Counted from the stretch's first letter, positions 1 through 11,175 are shown. The stretch: 64,000 bases of DNA from Sequoia sempervirens (GCA_007258455.2 VDFB02344353.1:1-64000); one strand, 5' to 3'. Program-made: numbers and translations. Notes: generated from the sequence alone by a model not told the origin.

Positions 1-700
1 GAGGAATATAAGGGGGGAGAGAAAGGGTGAAGAAATAGGAAATAATGATGGAGGGATAGTTATTAAAATGGCTTGATGGATGATGATATGATAGATAGAT
101 GAGTGATGAAAAGTGATAGAAGATTGGAAAGATGTGATGATGATGAGGTGAATGGCATTGGGTTGCTTGGGGGGAGGCCTATAGCCAGATACTAATGATA
201 AGGGATTGTGAGATGGGATGAGATGGGATGAGGATAAAGATGGAAGATTGGATAAAGATATAGGGATGGGGGAGTGGAGGGATTGTTTGGATGGATGAGA
301 ATATAAGGATTGGGAGATGAAAGGGATGCTTTGATAGATGGATACGGAGATAAGGATGGGGAGATGGAAGGGATGCTATGATAGATGGATAGGGACATAA
401 GGATTGGGAGAGGAAAGGGATGCTAGGATAGATGGATACGAAGATAAGGACGGGGAGATGGAAGGGACACTATGATAGATGGATAGGGACAGAAGGATGG
501 TATGATAGATGAATGAGGACAAAAAATATTGGGAGATGAAAGGGATGCTTAGGATAGATGGATGGGGGTCATGAAGGGATGTTATGATAGATGATGTCTC
601 CAAGGACTATGTCCACCAAGGAGCTGAGATGCCTCACTCCTGGATGTATCATATATGAGGGGTATGAGGGATGAAGACAAGTGGATGGGAAAGGAGATAG
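1..700. repeat. GGAT/GATA-rich low-complexity tract
   Basis: The plus strand is almost entirely purine plus T, built from drifting units such as GGGAGATGGAAGGGATGCT and ATGATAGATGGATA. The approximate unit of about 60 bases recurs between 300 and 560. Open frames here on the minus strand (Ser/Pro/Tyr-rich) follow from the base composition and are not evidence of a gene. Confidence 0.6.
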
Positions 701-1063
701 CTAGGAATGAGGATAGGATGGGTGACTAAGGAATATGATGATGGGCATGGATGGAAGATGTATGCCAATGGGTGTCCAACATGCATGAATAAGACCCCTA
801 TTTTGATCAAGATCACAAGAAGGATGGAGAGAATGGGAAATAAATGGGATATGATGGTAGGATGCGGAAGATAGGTGGGATGGGGGATTTATGAAGAGGA
901 CGAATAACAAGAAGACGGTTGCATAGCTGGAAGCATAGCAAATGGAGGGAACGCATATCAAGAAGTTGCCCCCAAGTATAGATGAGTTATACCAGCGCGC
1001 TTTGTTTGCGAGGTTTTTCATCATAGTATCTATCAAGGCGCTTGTTTGCCAAGTTTTCGCCAT
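701..1063 (-). pseudogene. Unrecognised minus-strand ORF in retroelement remnant
   Basis: A 120-residue open frame without the extreme Pro/Ser bias of its neighbours. It has a hydrophobic stretch around residues 45-60 (SYATVFLLFVLF). I do not recognise a domain. It lies downstream, in minus-strand order, of the G-patch region, so it could be a relic of the pol part of the same element. A T-rich run (1070-1110) follows on the plus strand. Confidence 0.2.
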
Positions 1064-1255
1064 TGGACGAATTTTATTTTTTTTATTTTTTTTAATTTTT
1101 TTTTAAAACTTTTTGGATGTCATGCAGAAGGAGATGGGTAAGGATAAGGAACTGGATAAGGAGATTTAGAAGACATGTGATAAGGATCAAGGTGTTAAAA
1201 GCTCATGTTTGAAGTGACTGCTAGATGTTGGTACAACCTTATGAGGATAAATGGA

Positions 1256-2137
1256 TTATGCAAGAGGATGAATTAGGAGGATTTGATGGGGGAGATATGT
1301 GGGGTAATGGATGGGATGGTGGAAAGGGTATGGATAGAATGATGGGGTGGATATGTGATGGGGAGATGTGTTCAGGACCAACATTGGCACATGTGGTGGT
1401 GGATGTGAAAAGATGAGAGGATTACTAGATGGAGAATGTGTGGATAATGGAGGAGATGGGGTGGTGAATTTCAGGACATAGGGACCCAAAACAGACGTAG
1501 GAGATGAAAGGGGTGTATTATTAGCTTGTGGATTAGCGACTTTGGATGTTCTTACTAATTTTTCATGTGATGGCATTGCATCTTTTTTCTTTGGGATCCA
1601 CATGGTTTTGAGCTTTGCTTTGGTGGGCCTTTGTGGCCTACAGATTTTTTTTAGATTTAGACTTTTCTTCTCTTCACCACATCTTTTGGAGGGGATGTGA
1701 GGAGCCTTAGATTCATGTGGATGTTTGGATTTATGCCTTTTTGCTTTAACAACCAAAGTGCTTTTAGTAGCAATGGGATGGGTGTGAGGAGATGGATGAT
1801 GTGGAGTGATGGATGTAGGAGTATGGGGATTATGTGTAGATGGAGGATGTTTAGGTAAGTTCCCTTGTTGATCCTGACTATGGGGTATGTGAGAGGGATG
1901 TTTATGATGGATGAGATGGATAGGTGATGAATGGATGAAATGATGGATAGGATGAAATGGAGGAGGTGATTTTGGGATATAAGGGTCCAAAATAGATGTA
2001 GGACCTGGCATGGTAGATGGAGGATTAGAGATGGTAGATGGAGGGATGTAAGGGCCCAAAATGGATGGAGCGGAGATGAAGGAGAAGATGGGCGGTTGTT
2101 TTGAGGTGATACGATAGAGGAGGAGGGATGGCCACAT
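1256..2137 (-). pseudogene. Pro/His-rich ORF, retroelement polyprotein remnant
   Basis: A 293-residue open frame on the minus strand, rich in Pro, His and Ser. A basic patch around residues 120-190 includes KKSLNLKKICRPQRPTKAKL and KTMWIPKKKDA. A short phrase of the type ILGPYI or VLGPYV recurs three times with about 25-160 residue spacing. No catalytic motif is visible. It overlaps another open frame (1657-2307) that starts just after the G-patch region, so at least one frameshift separates the pieces. It is probably part of a degenerate gag-pol. Confidence 0.3.
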
Positions 2138-2229
2138 ATATGATGCGGTGGGGAGTGATGGGAAGAGCGATATTTCTTGGAAAAAGGCTTGTTGAGGGCG
2201 GCGTCTAGATGTTGTACCAACATTTTTTG

Positions 2230-2626
2230 GATTACTTGAGTCATGAGTAGTACATCCAAGACTATGCCGGACCTAAAATGTTCTTTAGCTTGGATGGGCT
2301 CTACCATAATACCTGCTCATGAGGCCTAAACCTTTTCCTTGATAGTTCATTCTCTTGAGCATTGATCTGGGACATGATTTTTTGTTGTGGAAGAATGATG
2401 TGAGTTCATTATTAGGTGGAAGAGGAGGGTTGGTGTATATGCTTTGTTTTTCTTCTGCGAGGAGACCACCATGGAGGAATGTGAGAGGACCAAGGGGATA
2501 TGCAAGTGGTGTGGGGATAACATTTTTAGGAGATGATGGGGGATTACGAGAGGGAGATGATGGGATAACATCGAGGGGAGTAGGGAGACCATGGCAGGAT
2601 GCGGATTTGTGTGGTAGTAGGCTCAT
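2230..2626 (-). pseudogene. G-patch-like motif of a Ty3-type element, frameshifted
   Basis: The minus-strand frame 2626-2285 ends with LKRMNYQGKGLG. The next frame (2307 leftward) continues with GIMVEPIQAKEHFRSG. Together they match the usual G-patch layout found in some plant Ty3/gypsy polyproteins (MxYxGKGLGxxxQGIxEPIQ), with a frameshift between GLG and the GI. The G-patch is a glycine-rich nucleic-acid-binding motif, placed near the protease in such elements. The motif is seen directly. The assignment to a Ty3-type polyprotein is inference from the family. Confidence 0.45.
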
Positions 2627-2707
2627 GCGATGGAGATGGAGAATGGAGGCAGTGGAAGCTTGAATGACAAGGGATCATGTGGGATGGAATGGATGGGGGC
2701 TGTGATG

Positions 2708-4075
2708 TTAGAGGGGTGGACTAGATGGGATGGTAGGATCTTGATCTGGAGAAAGGGATATGCTGGCATACTTTGGATTAGACTCTTGGCATGACTCATC
2801 GTGTGTGGGAGGCATGGTAACAGAGTCTTGTTGGGACTCTTCAAGTGGGGAAGATGGAGGGATGGAAGATTCATGAGGTTCATTGGAATGGGTTTTGGTG
2901 TTACTAGGAGTGGGAGGAGTGGATTGGATTTGGGTGGGTCTAGGAGTAGAGGGAGTGGATTGGAATTGGGTGTCTTCAATGGATTCGGTGGGAGACAGGG
3001 TTTGAGATAGTTGTAGTGGGTTTGTGGGCAATGGTTTGATGATGCTAGGGGTGGTAACAACAATGATAGGTGTGGTATGGAGAAGGGTCTCATCACTAGT
3101 GACCGTGGATGATGGATCTAGATGGCATGGTTCCATGACTTCAAGATGTGGAGTTGGGGGTGGCTTCTTTGTAATGAGTCCTTGGAGAAATTCTGAAATG
3201 AGAGACTTGCATATGGTTAGCTTGGCTAGGGTGGTAGAAATGGACGAGGGATTATGGATTGGTGGACTAGGGTTAGGTGGAGGAATGGGATTGAATGTAG
3301 GACTATGGGTAGATGGGGGATTAAGAGTGGATGGAGGACTAGGAGTAGATGGATGAATGGGATTGGATGGAGCACTAGGAGTAGATGGAGGACTAGGATG
3401 GGATGGATGAATGGGATTGGATGGAGGACTAGGAGTAGATGTATGAATGGGATTGGATGGAGGGTTAAGGTAAGGATATTGGAGTGGTGAATTAAGATAG
3501 GGGGACATGGATTGTAGGTTAGGACAAGAGGATATAGGTGGTGTAGTGGGACAAGAGGATGTGGGGGATGGATTATAATAAAGGTATTGGGATGATGGAT
3601 TAGGATGAGGGGACATGGATGTAGGATTAAGGCAAAAGGGTGTGGAAGTAGGATTAGTATGGGAAGATTGGGAAAGAGGACTATGATAGGGGGACATGGA
3701 TGGGGAATTGTAATAGGGGTATTGGGATGGAAAATTAGGATAAGAGGATGTAGATGTATAAGAGGATGATGTAGATGAAGGGCATGACAAATATGGGAGT
3801 GAAGAAGATACTGGATATCCATTGTCAAAGGTGGCATAAGGAGCATGATTAGGCATGGATGAAGACATAGTGGGATAACTGGAAGGGGTGATTGGATTGT
3901 GGAAAGCGGATGGAGAAAGCTTACTAGTGACGATAGCATCAAGGGGATCTATGTCATATTCTTCTTGATCGACAAGACTTTCGTTATCGTCGTCCACGTA
4001 ATTAGGGGTTCCCTTGACTACTATTGATGGAGAATGAGGATTCATGATGATGAAAGGATAAATAAAATGGATCAA
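2708..4075 (-). CDS. Pro/Ser-rich 455-residue ORF of unknown function
   Basis: The longest uninterrupted frame in the first 29 kb. An acidic N-terminus (NYVDDDNESLVDQEEYDIDP, about residues 26-45) is followed by a long Ser/Pro/Tyr/Asn tract with repeats such as YPYLNPP and PSNPIHPSTPSPP. Residues about 285-305 (ISTTLAKLTICKSLISEFLQ) form a short amphipathic block, and the rest is Thr/Pro/Ser-rich. A Met at residue 11 is an alternative start. The repeats reflect GGATG-type DNA repeats, so length alone is weak evidence for selection. The acidic head and its place upstream of the G-patch suggest a gag-like role. No capsid motif or CCHC knuckle is visible. Confidence 0.35.
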   Translation of the reverse strand: MIHFIYPFIIMNPHSPSIVVKGTPNYVDDDNESLVDQEEYDIDPLDAIVTSKLSPSAFHNPITPSSYPTMSSSMPNHAPYATFDNGYPVSSSLPYLSCPSSTSSSYTSTSSYPNFPSQYPYYNSPSMSPYHSPLSQSSHTNPTSTPFCLNPTSMSPHPNPSSQYLYYNPSPTSSCPTTPPISSCPNLQSMSPYLNSPLQYPYLNPPSNPIHTSTPSPPSNPIHPSHPSPPSTPSAPSNPIHPSTPSPPSTLNPPSTHSPTFNPIPPPNPSPPIHNPSSISTTLAKLTICKSLISEFLQGLITKKPPPTPHLEVMEPCHLDPSSTVTSDETLLHTTPIIVVTTPSIIKPLPTNPLQLSQTLSPTESIEDTQFQSTPSTPRPTQIQSTPPTPSNTKTHSNEPHESSIPPSSPLEESQQDSVTMPPTHDESCQESNPKYASISLSPDQDPTIPSSPPL

Positions 4076-4119
4076 AGATTATGGACTAAAGCTCAAATTG
4101 GGATTTAAGTCAAGCTTAG

Positions 4120-4440
4120 ATCAGGATTGGACAAAAGATCAGATTAGGATGATTGGATGATGTGATGGGATTGATTTTGATTTTGATGGGATTTGGATTT
4201 TGATTTGGCAAGATTGGATTTTGATGGGATTGATTTTGAATTCTGATTGGATCAGATTGGATTTTGATCGGATTTGGATTGGATTTGAGTTTGATTTGGA
4301 TTTTGATGGGATTTGATCAGATTGGATTTGATTGGATTTAGATGGGATTTGATTGGATTGGATTTGATTGGATTTGGATTTGATTGGATTTAGATTTGGA
4401 CTTGGATTTAGATTTGGACTTGGATTTAGATTATTGGATG
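4120..4440. repeat. GGATTTGATT-type simple repeat
   Basis: About 300 bases of imperfect repetition of GATTGGATTT, TTTGATGGGATT and, near 4390-4430, GGATTTAGATTTGGACTT. Unit length drifts between 6 and 18. From 4440 to 5010 I see no gene or sharp repeat. Confidence 0.7.
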
Positions 4441-5011
4441 GTAAGATATGAGAGGGAGACCTTGAGTTCGATCAAAGGAAGTTACCCTTAACAACCAAGA
4501 GCTTTAATAGATTAAGAGGGTGATTACGACATCAAATCCACCTTAAGGTAGGGATGGATTGATTGGGTCGAAGGTGATAACTTGCGCCACCGAATTCGCC
4601 TCAAGATGGAGGAAAATTGATTGGGGTCGAAGTTAAAGACCAATAATCAAGTTCAAGCGCTATGGTCAATTTGGGTAACTGCTTTGTAACACAAGGTTAG
4701 GACGGTTTGACTATGGATAGTGTTTGAGGATGTGAATGGTAAAGTTGCAATGTGAGGGTATGGGCTTGTGAATGGAAAATTAAAATGAAGAAGGTGGATT
4801 AAAGATGATTCATGGAGAATGAATGGGGATTTATAATGGTTAACAAAAATTTGGAGTGATAGAATGAAGGTTTAAATGGATAAAATGGAGATTTTGGGAG
4901 GTTTAGAATGACAAAATAGAGACTTAGGATGATGGGGTAATGGTTGGGAATGATTAAGCGGTGATTTAGAGGCTAAATGAATCCAAATGGGGTACTTGCA
5001 GGGCGTTGACA

Positions 5012-5262
5012 ACAAAATCAGGGGCGTAGACAGCGTTCTGCAGTGAATCAGGGGCGCTTCCGCCTTTCTGCAGCAGAATCAGGGGCACTTCCTCCTTTCT
5101 GCAGTAGAATTAGGGGCACTTCCACCTTTCTACAGCAGAATCAGGGGTGCTTTCACCTTTCTGCAGCAGAATCAGGGAAGCTTCCGCCTTTCTGCAGCAG
5201 AATCAGGGGTGCTTCCACCTTTCTGCAGTAGAATCAGGGGCGCTTCCGCCTTTCTGCAGTGG
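5012..5262. repeat. 31-bp minisatellite array 1 (about 8 units)
   Basis: Tandem units of 31 bases, each containing AATCAGGGGC, CTTCCGCC and TTTCTGCAG. The first unit is diverged and the last ends at a CTGCAGTGGG. Because 31 is not a multiple of three, the plus-strand frame cycles through three translations of the same unit, so the open frame here (5043-5231) is a repeat artefact. Substitutions are mostly C/T and G/A exchanges. Confidence 0.85.
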
Positions 5263-6540
5263 GATAAAACTTGGTTTTGATGGAAAAGGCTATGGCAAGG
5301 ACGCAAAATGATAAAGTAAGGCCAAGGTATCAAGGATTTCATAGATTTTTCACAGAAAACACTTCAAGCAAGCACAATCCTATGATTAATATTAAGGGTA
5401 TGACAAGGCAAAGTCTTAATCTAGGATGCACAAGGTTTCTAGGGAGTCCTCGATATACTCTCAGTACGTGAGGCACAACCGTGAACACCAGTCCGTCACA
5501 AGCGTGAGTCGGGAACCCCAGCGAGATACTGAAAGGCTCAGACCAACTCTTCACGTCTATCTAGGTATCACCTAACCCGGCTCACACTTGAATTCTGACA
5601 TTATTTGGATTGGGGTACAACTTTCTCCCCTTTATATACCTCCTTAGGTGCAGTGGTTGGAATCGTCCTTGGGTGAGAGAAATCCCCAGTAGGTCCCCAC
5701 TAGAAAGAAGAAGACACTAACCGTTTCCAACTACTCCCCAGGCTCACACAAAGTGCAAGGGGAAAGCGAAAACAAATTAATGCCCCCTTGGGTAACACAA
5801 TAATAGACAAGCACAACAAGCAATAAATGTTACTTCCCCCTAATTAGACTATATTTGAACAACAAGGATAATTTTTTCCAGAAATTTGATTAAATAAATG
5901 GCCCTGCAAACGAATGTTAGCTATCTTCTTCTTCATCCTTGGTCAAATTTCACCACAATACGCTACAAAACGTTAGCAAAAAACACCACTATCCTTGCCA
6001 AAGCGATGTTAGAGGGTTACTACTTGTAAATAGCAAAAATGGAGACAAAAAGCAAACTAAAATAGTGTTTTTGTTCGGCTGTCTTTGTTTGGGGAGCTTC
6101 ATATACACCTTAAAATAGGAAGGCTACCTTCTGCTTGATGAAGCGAGAGGGCTGGCATGCTAACGCGACAAGATGTGAGGTGGTCGCATTAAAAGCGGTA
6201 TTCGCGGTAAAAGGTGGTATTTGCGCATAAAAAGGTGGTATTGCGTGATAAGGGTGGAACCGCTGCGTATTAAAGATTAGGTGACTGGCAGTAAAAGCGG
6301 AGTATTGCGATAGCCAGTGCGTAAAGCCTTGACATTGCGTAAAGGTGGGGTCTTCGCGTAAGAATTTGCGTAAAGCGAGTATTGCGTAAGGTGGAAGCGG
6401 CTACTGACCCCTGCGACAAACTTTGTTAGATTTTTAAGAAGAACAGGAAAGTTGTGTCCTTCCTACTGCAAGAAATGTGTTAGGAAAACCTTTTAACTTT
6501 ACCCCTAATTACAGCACACTCGTTAGAAAAAAGGAAAAAC
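5263..6540. other. Inter-array retroelement sequence, no gene
   Basis: No open frame of interest. On the minus strand TATATAAAGGGGAG (near 5628) resembles a core promoter, and the following 150 bases are less AT-rich, as expected of an LTR R-U5 region. From 6150 to 6420 the plus strand has short scattered repeats of GCGTAAAG, GCGGTA and AAGGTGG, unlike the rest of the window in keeping CpG. Confidence 0.4.
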
Positions 6541-6549
6541 TTTAAGATT

Positions 6550-6735
6550 TAGGGTGTTTCCGCCTTCCTGTAGCAGACCCGAGGGTGCTTCCACCTTTCT
6601 GCGACAAGGTAGAGGGCACTTCCGCCTTTCTGCGACAAGGCAGAGGGTGCTTCTGCCTTTCTGCGGCAAGGTAGAGGGCGCTTCCGCCTTTCTGCAGCAG
6701 AAATAGGGGCGCTTCCGCCTTTCTGCGACCTTTTC
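6550..6735. repeat. 31-bp minisatellite array 2 (6 units)
   Basis: Same 31-base period and same core (GGGCGCTTCCGCCTTTCTGC) as array 1, in the same orientation and about 1.3 kb away. Here the variable part is GACAAGGTAGA instead of AGCAGAATCA in most units. One unit retains the array-1 type linker (AGCAGAAATAG). Minus-strand frames across it are repeat artefacts. Confidence 0.85.
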
Positions 6736-7810
6736 CTGCACAGTTCTTAGCTAAAACAAAGGTTAAATGTAAGAACCCGTTCTTAGCTAAAATATGAATG
6801 ACAAAATACCAAGGACACCTCAAGATTAGCCAAAAGAGCGATACAACGAAAAAAGAATGTAAATAAAATGAAACACAAACAATTTTACCTCCCTCGTTAT
6901 TGATATCTCTTTGATAGGCCCTTGCTTGGAATGGATTGTGTGCTCCTTAGATGATTGCTTGAATGACTAGATGCAAGATTAGATGTGCAAATGATTAAAA
7001 AGATGGCTAGATAATAGTAAAGGATTGTGGATTCAAATTGGCAGCATGTAGTTATGAGAATGCAAAGTGTTTGGGAAAGCAAATGGGCAGCATGTAGTTG
7101 CTCAAATTAAAAGTGTTGTAAATGCCCTTGAGGAGGGGGTATTTATAGGAGAATTTGAATTCTCTAGAGAATTCAACGGTCAAGATTGCTCCAACAAGGC
7201 CAAGATGAAGGGCTAAGGTGGGTTGAGAACCCACAAGTCCTCACATCTTGACATGTGGAGGGTGAAGTGGACAAGGGGATATGAGGTGGAGATGAGTTGT
7301 CAAGAAGGTACATGAGGTGGAAAAAGGACATGCACCTTGGGGAGTGAGGAGATTTCCACAAAAAGGGATTTCTTGTTCCCAAGTGGGAGTGAAAGGGACA
7401 TTTGAGAAATTTTGGAATTCCTCAAAAATCTACATGGGAAAAGGAAAGGTGGTTGGGGAAATAAGTGTGAATTAAAATTCACATTCTTAGGGAAAGTCTA
7501 AAAGATAAAAGATGGGCTCAAAGGTGCTGGGACTTGGTCACGTAATGTGGAGATTGTGACAAGTCAAAGGTTCTAGAAGCCTTGGAAGGATGGAATGTGA
7601 ATTAAAAATTCACATTTAAAGGAGAGGAATCTAGGACAAATAAAAAAGAATTAAAAATTTCTTGGAGAATGATTAGGCTTAATTAATTAGTAATTAGAAG
7701 ATAAATGAGGATTAAAAGCCAACTTGCAAAAGTTGGAGGATGTGACACATCTAATCAGGATTAGGCATGTGCACATGCATATGAAAAGATAGAAATGGAT
7801 TATGTGAGGA

Positions 7811-7949
7811 ATTAAATAAATGTAATATTTATTTAATTTATTTTAAGAAAGAGTTAATGAGGGTAAGGTATTTAATTATTAATTAAATACCTTAGGGATT
7901 TAGCAGAATTAAAGATATTAATTAAGTAATAGTAATATTACTTAATTAA
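7811..7949. repeat. Three consecutive perfect hairpins in an LTR end
   Basis: Three inverted repeats in a row: 7811-7837 (11-base arms, 5-base loop), 7864-7894 (14-base arms, 3-base loop) and 7918-7949 (13-base arms, 6-base loop). All arms are exact complements. They lie 75-210 bases inside the inferred LTR edge at 8022, that is in the U3 part of a minus-strand LTR. The surrounding 7150-7800 contains no gene. Confidence 0.75.
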
Positions 7950-8061
7950 CTCGGATAAGAGGATGTTTAGACGAAAAGTGATAAATTTGGATAAATTAAG
8001 TGTCCAAATTTGGATGTCTACACTATCTAAGTTATTAATAGCACCTAGTGTAAATAATACA

Positions 8062-8082
8062 CAATCCCCAACAACAATGCCA
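8062..8082 (-). promoter_or_regulatory. Decayed primer-binding site of LTR-R1 element
   Basis: Minus strand reads TGGCATTGTTGTTGGGGATT directly outside the LTR edge. Many plant Ty3 elements of the Athila/Tat type have TGGCGCCGTTGCCGGGGA here, complementary to a tRNA 3' end. Every difference is C-to-T or G-to-A. The same site next to the LTR at 34611 reads TGGTGTTGTTGTTAGGGATC. This fixes the LTR edge and minus-strand polarity. Confidence 0.65.
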
Positions 8083-8087
8083 AAAAG

Positions 8088-9507
8088 TGACGAGGTATTG
8101 TTAGGTCTCACACTTTAGGACCACTTAATGTCATATCTATCAAGGTGGTGTCGAAGGTTATCTGCAAAAGAAATTTAGGTTTCCTATTCTAATACAAACT
8201 TTTAAACCAAACAATTAATGCTTATGCTTGAAAGGAACTTTTAACGTGAAAAAATATTTTAAAATTCTAATATAAGGAAACATTGATAATCAACTAAAAG
8301 ACTGGTTAAAATCTACAGTTGCAATCAAATGAAATTTATTAAATAACTACTAATTTGCTAGAAATGAATTCTTTGTGAACTAATTTATTACTTCTCTTAT
8401 CTTTGGACCACAAAATGTAAGACTTTGGAAGAACATAGAAACAATATAGACTTCTCTATCTACAAAATAAAATATTTTCCCATTACAAACAATGCAATTT
8501 TTTAATCTACAAAATGAAACATTTTCACATCACAAGCTTGTACAGAAGAACATAACAAACAATACAAGCTTTATATCTACGAAATGTAACATTTTCTCAT
8601 CACATAAACATGCAAAATGACATAACATACAACACATATAACATGCACAAACTGAACCTGCAGGTATAAATGGTATGAAAATAATTACTTAGACATAACT
8701 ATAATGCATAACCAAACTACTTATCTCTACCACACATTTTTCTTTCTCAATAGAGTGGTTGAATTGCTAGAGGATATAAGTATTTAAGTTAAAATATCAT
8801 CAACAAGATTGCAAAAATACTTTCGAAAATAGGGAGCAACAATATGGGCAATTGAATAAAATTACATATTAATTCATGTACCAAGAGTTTTTTTATTGAA
8901 CAATAGGAAAATAATTTATACTATACCCTAATTCCTAAACTATATCACCATGGGAATAAATACAAATGATGTTGAAAGTTTGTTACATAAATTCATTAAT
9001 ACAATTTTAGTTGCATTAAATAAAATAGTATATCATTGAGGAAATCATCATTCAATAAGAGTCTTCTATCTTTATTACCTTACATAGAATTAATATTCGC
9101 ATGGCATTCTCTTGGGATTTCTACAAGAAAGGAGACATCTTCCTCCAAAACTCTTCATATAGTAACTTTGGCTTACGAAATTTTTGGAGTTGATGTGGAA
9201 TTTCTAAAGCTTATGAAGATGTGGCATTCTAGAGCTTCTGGAGATGTCGCATTCAAGAGCTTCCAGAGAATCCATCTTTCTTAAGCATTACTTTTCTCCT
9301 CATTTTCACATTATCTGACCATAATAATTAGCATTTAAAAACCTTTATTATCACATATAGGATACAAAAATTCATACATTAATATCAATCAAAATTACAA
9401 ATAATTTATTATATGATTATATTAATTTTAACATGATAAAGGTTATGGATGGTCAAGAAAGATTAATTTTTTTTTTAATAATGAGATGAATGTTTTATAC
9501 CTCATTA
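8088..9507 (-). mobile_element. LTR-R1, copy A
   Basis: About 1420 bases, starting TGACGAGGTAT on the plus strand and ending ATACCTCATTA, so the two ends are inverted repeats of about 11 bases. It has a primer site on its left and is therefore the 5' LTR of a minus-strand element whose body was cut by the insertion ending at 8022. It is AT-rich with no functional ORF. A frame starting MRKSS near 9036 recurs in degenerate form in copies B and C, with drifting sequence, and is not a gene. Confidence 0.7.
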
Positions 9508-10010
9508 TTAGCTAGTTGAAAAAGATGTATTTGTTTTGAAGTGATTTTATTCTAAAATAAAAGTAGGCTATCTTATGGGAGCTACAAAATCACAATAAGA
9601 AAACTATTATTTTGCCTAGATTAATAGTTGTCAAACTTTTTAGCTATTTGAAACATAATCCTATTATTGATGGTAAAAAAATTAAACAATTGACATCCAA
9701 AACTTCAACTAACAAACAAATAACATGCCAACTATTTACTTTTAAACATTCTTTCTATCTATTTCTCTAATAATCTTCACATATTATGTAAAAGGATAAT
9801 CACATTTTAAATAAAGTAATGACTTAACAATAATTTAACATATAACAATGGTTTGAATTGAATTAATTTTGTAAAAATAACTCAAATTAGAAATATATTT
9901 TTGCAGTGGCTTAAATTAAAATATGTTACTTCTTTCCACTTTTTGAAGCTTAATACCCTCTAAATAAAAAATCAAATTCTTGTGAGGTAGTTGATTTTTC
10001 AAATACAGGT
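9508..10010. repeat. Block a, copy 1 (repeated at 26050-26550)
   Basis: About 500 bases that recur at 26050-26550 with small indels. Landmark phrases are CCTATTATTGATGGTAAA, TAACATATAACA and TCAAATTAGAAATATATTTT. The copies are joined to the R2 block in both places, but here 680 extra bases (10011-10690) lie between. No ORF. Confidence 0.75.
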
Positions 10011-10485
10011 TAAAAAAAACTATTTGCTTCGTACACATTCCTTGCAGCCCTTGAAAGAGACTGCAACCATAATACAGCTTTTATTTGAAATCAATCCAAA
10101 ATAAGAGCGGGCAGCAGTGCAGCTCTTAGTTGAAATGAATCCAAAATTTTAAATGGTACACATATGATCAAATATGTATTCTATTGTTAAGACAAAATTT
10201 GACATTTGGAAGCATAAGATATCATGATTATGAGCATTGAAACTCAAGTATACATTGGATTAAGAGAGAAATTAGAAAACCAAATATAATTCAAAGCTAA
10301 AACCAGCATTACAAACAAGCCTGCAATAATAATTACAACTAAAGGCATATGCATAAATATTAGTAATAAAGACTGTTCTGAGAAGATCACCCAATATAAA
10401 ATTCAGAATTGAGATTTCAGACCTTGTAAAGAAAATCAGAACAGATACAAATTGTAAACAAAAGAACGAGTTCGAGGACAAATAC

Positions 10486-11175
10486 AGAGGAATTTTCTTT
10501 TCATTAAGAGACATTCCTTGGAGAAACAAATCCTTAACAACTCCCTTGTGCTGCTGCCGTACCTGGAAGTGGTAAGTGTCGCATGATGGCTCCTGTGTGC
10601 ACGTGTTATAACCAACGTCAATTCTCTTGCATGATTTGCATGAAATAGAGCATAATCTTTATGATATGACAGCCCAAGCTCTCAAAACCCAATGCATTTT
10701 CTACCGTTCAGCTCCCAAAAATATAACAGAATCTGCAGAATGACTTGTAACTTACGTTTATCATAACTATAACTTAAATGGCTGAGATCTCAAACCCAGA
10801 TATAGCTGTAGATTCTTTCTTGAAGTCACCCACAATGAAACAGAATTAAAAAGGATATGACAGGGCAGTGTATAGCAGCTTAATCCCATTAAACTGAAAA
10901 CTCCCAATTCCCCAAGAAACTGTCGTCCAAGAGTTTCCCAACCATCCCCTGTACCTCTTACAGCTTTTTAGTAACAGTGCAATACGTGAGAATGAGAACT
11001 GTTTATATGACTGAAATTAAAGCACTTAAAAATAGGTGCCAAGTACTTGCATTTGACATCGCTATTAATGATTTTGTTTAGTCGATTTTCATCAGCTAGA
11101 AAAGTTTATAATAATGGTCCTATCAGCCAAAATATAGAGGCACACAATCTGAAAAATACAATCATTTGTGTCATA
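10486..11175. repeat. R2 conserved block, copy A
   Basis: The most complete copy of a block found five times (also 16713, 26551, 41425/42735 and 59228). It includes AACAGAATCTGCAGAATGAC, ACTGTCGTCCAAGAG and a CACGTG-containing phrase in other copies. On the minus strand CACTTCCAG followed by GTACGG (near 10560) looks like an exon end and splice donor, and GTAAGT occurs near 10755. Short frames in it are not conserved between copies. It may be a promoter or untranslated exon, a MITE-like unit or an LTR piece; the sequence does not decide. Confidence 0.6.

Larger units (their letters stand above)
1..8022 (-). mobile_element. Ty3-like LTR element remnant (minus strand)
   Basis: This is inferred to be one decayed minus-strand retroelement. 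Its right edge is TGTAGACATCC read on the minus strand from 8022. Just right of 8022 the sequence resumes homology with 34550-34610 (the leader of LTR-R1), so 8022 is an insertion boundary. Going left there is a hairpin-rich LTR end, a TATA-like CTATAAATA on the minus strand near 7146, two 31-bp arrays, a Pro/Ser-rich ORF (4075-2708) and a G-patch-like motif (about 2345-2260). The left end is outside the window or unrecognisable. No primer site was found, so the LTR length is unknown. Nesting of two elements is possible, because a second minus-strand TATATAAAGG lies near 5628. Confidence 0.4.

Noticed and set aside
192..603. Ser/Pro/Tyr-rich minus-strand proteins
   Set aside because: They translate a GGATAGATGG-type simple repeat. 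No non-repetitive segment.
5012..6735. CRISPR-like array from regular 31-bp repeats
   Set aside because: Units are directly adjacent with no unique spacers, and the setting is plant retroelement DNA. It is a minisatellite.
9036..9284. Small gene (MRKSS frame) repeated in three LTR-R1 copies
   Set aside because: The frame drifts, its length differs in each copy (82, 71, 65 residues), and it lies on the strand opposite to the element. It is part of the LTR.
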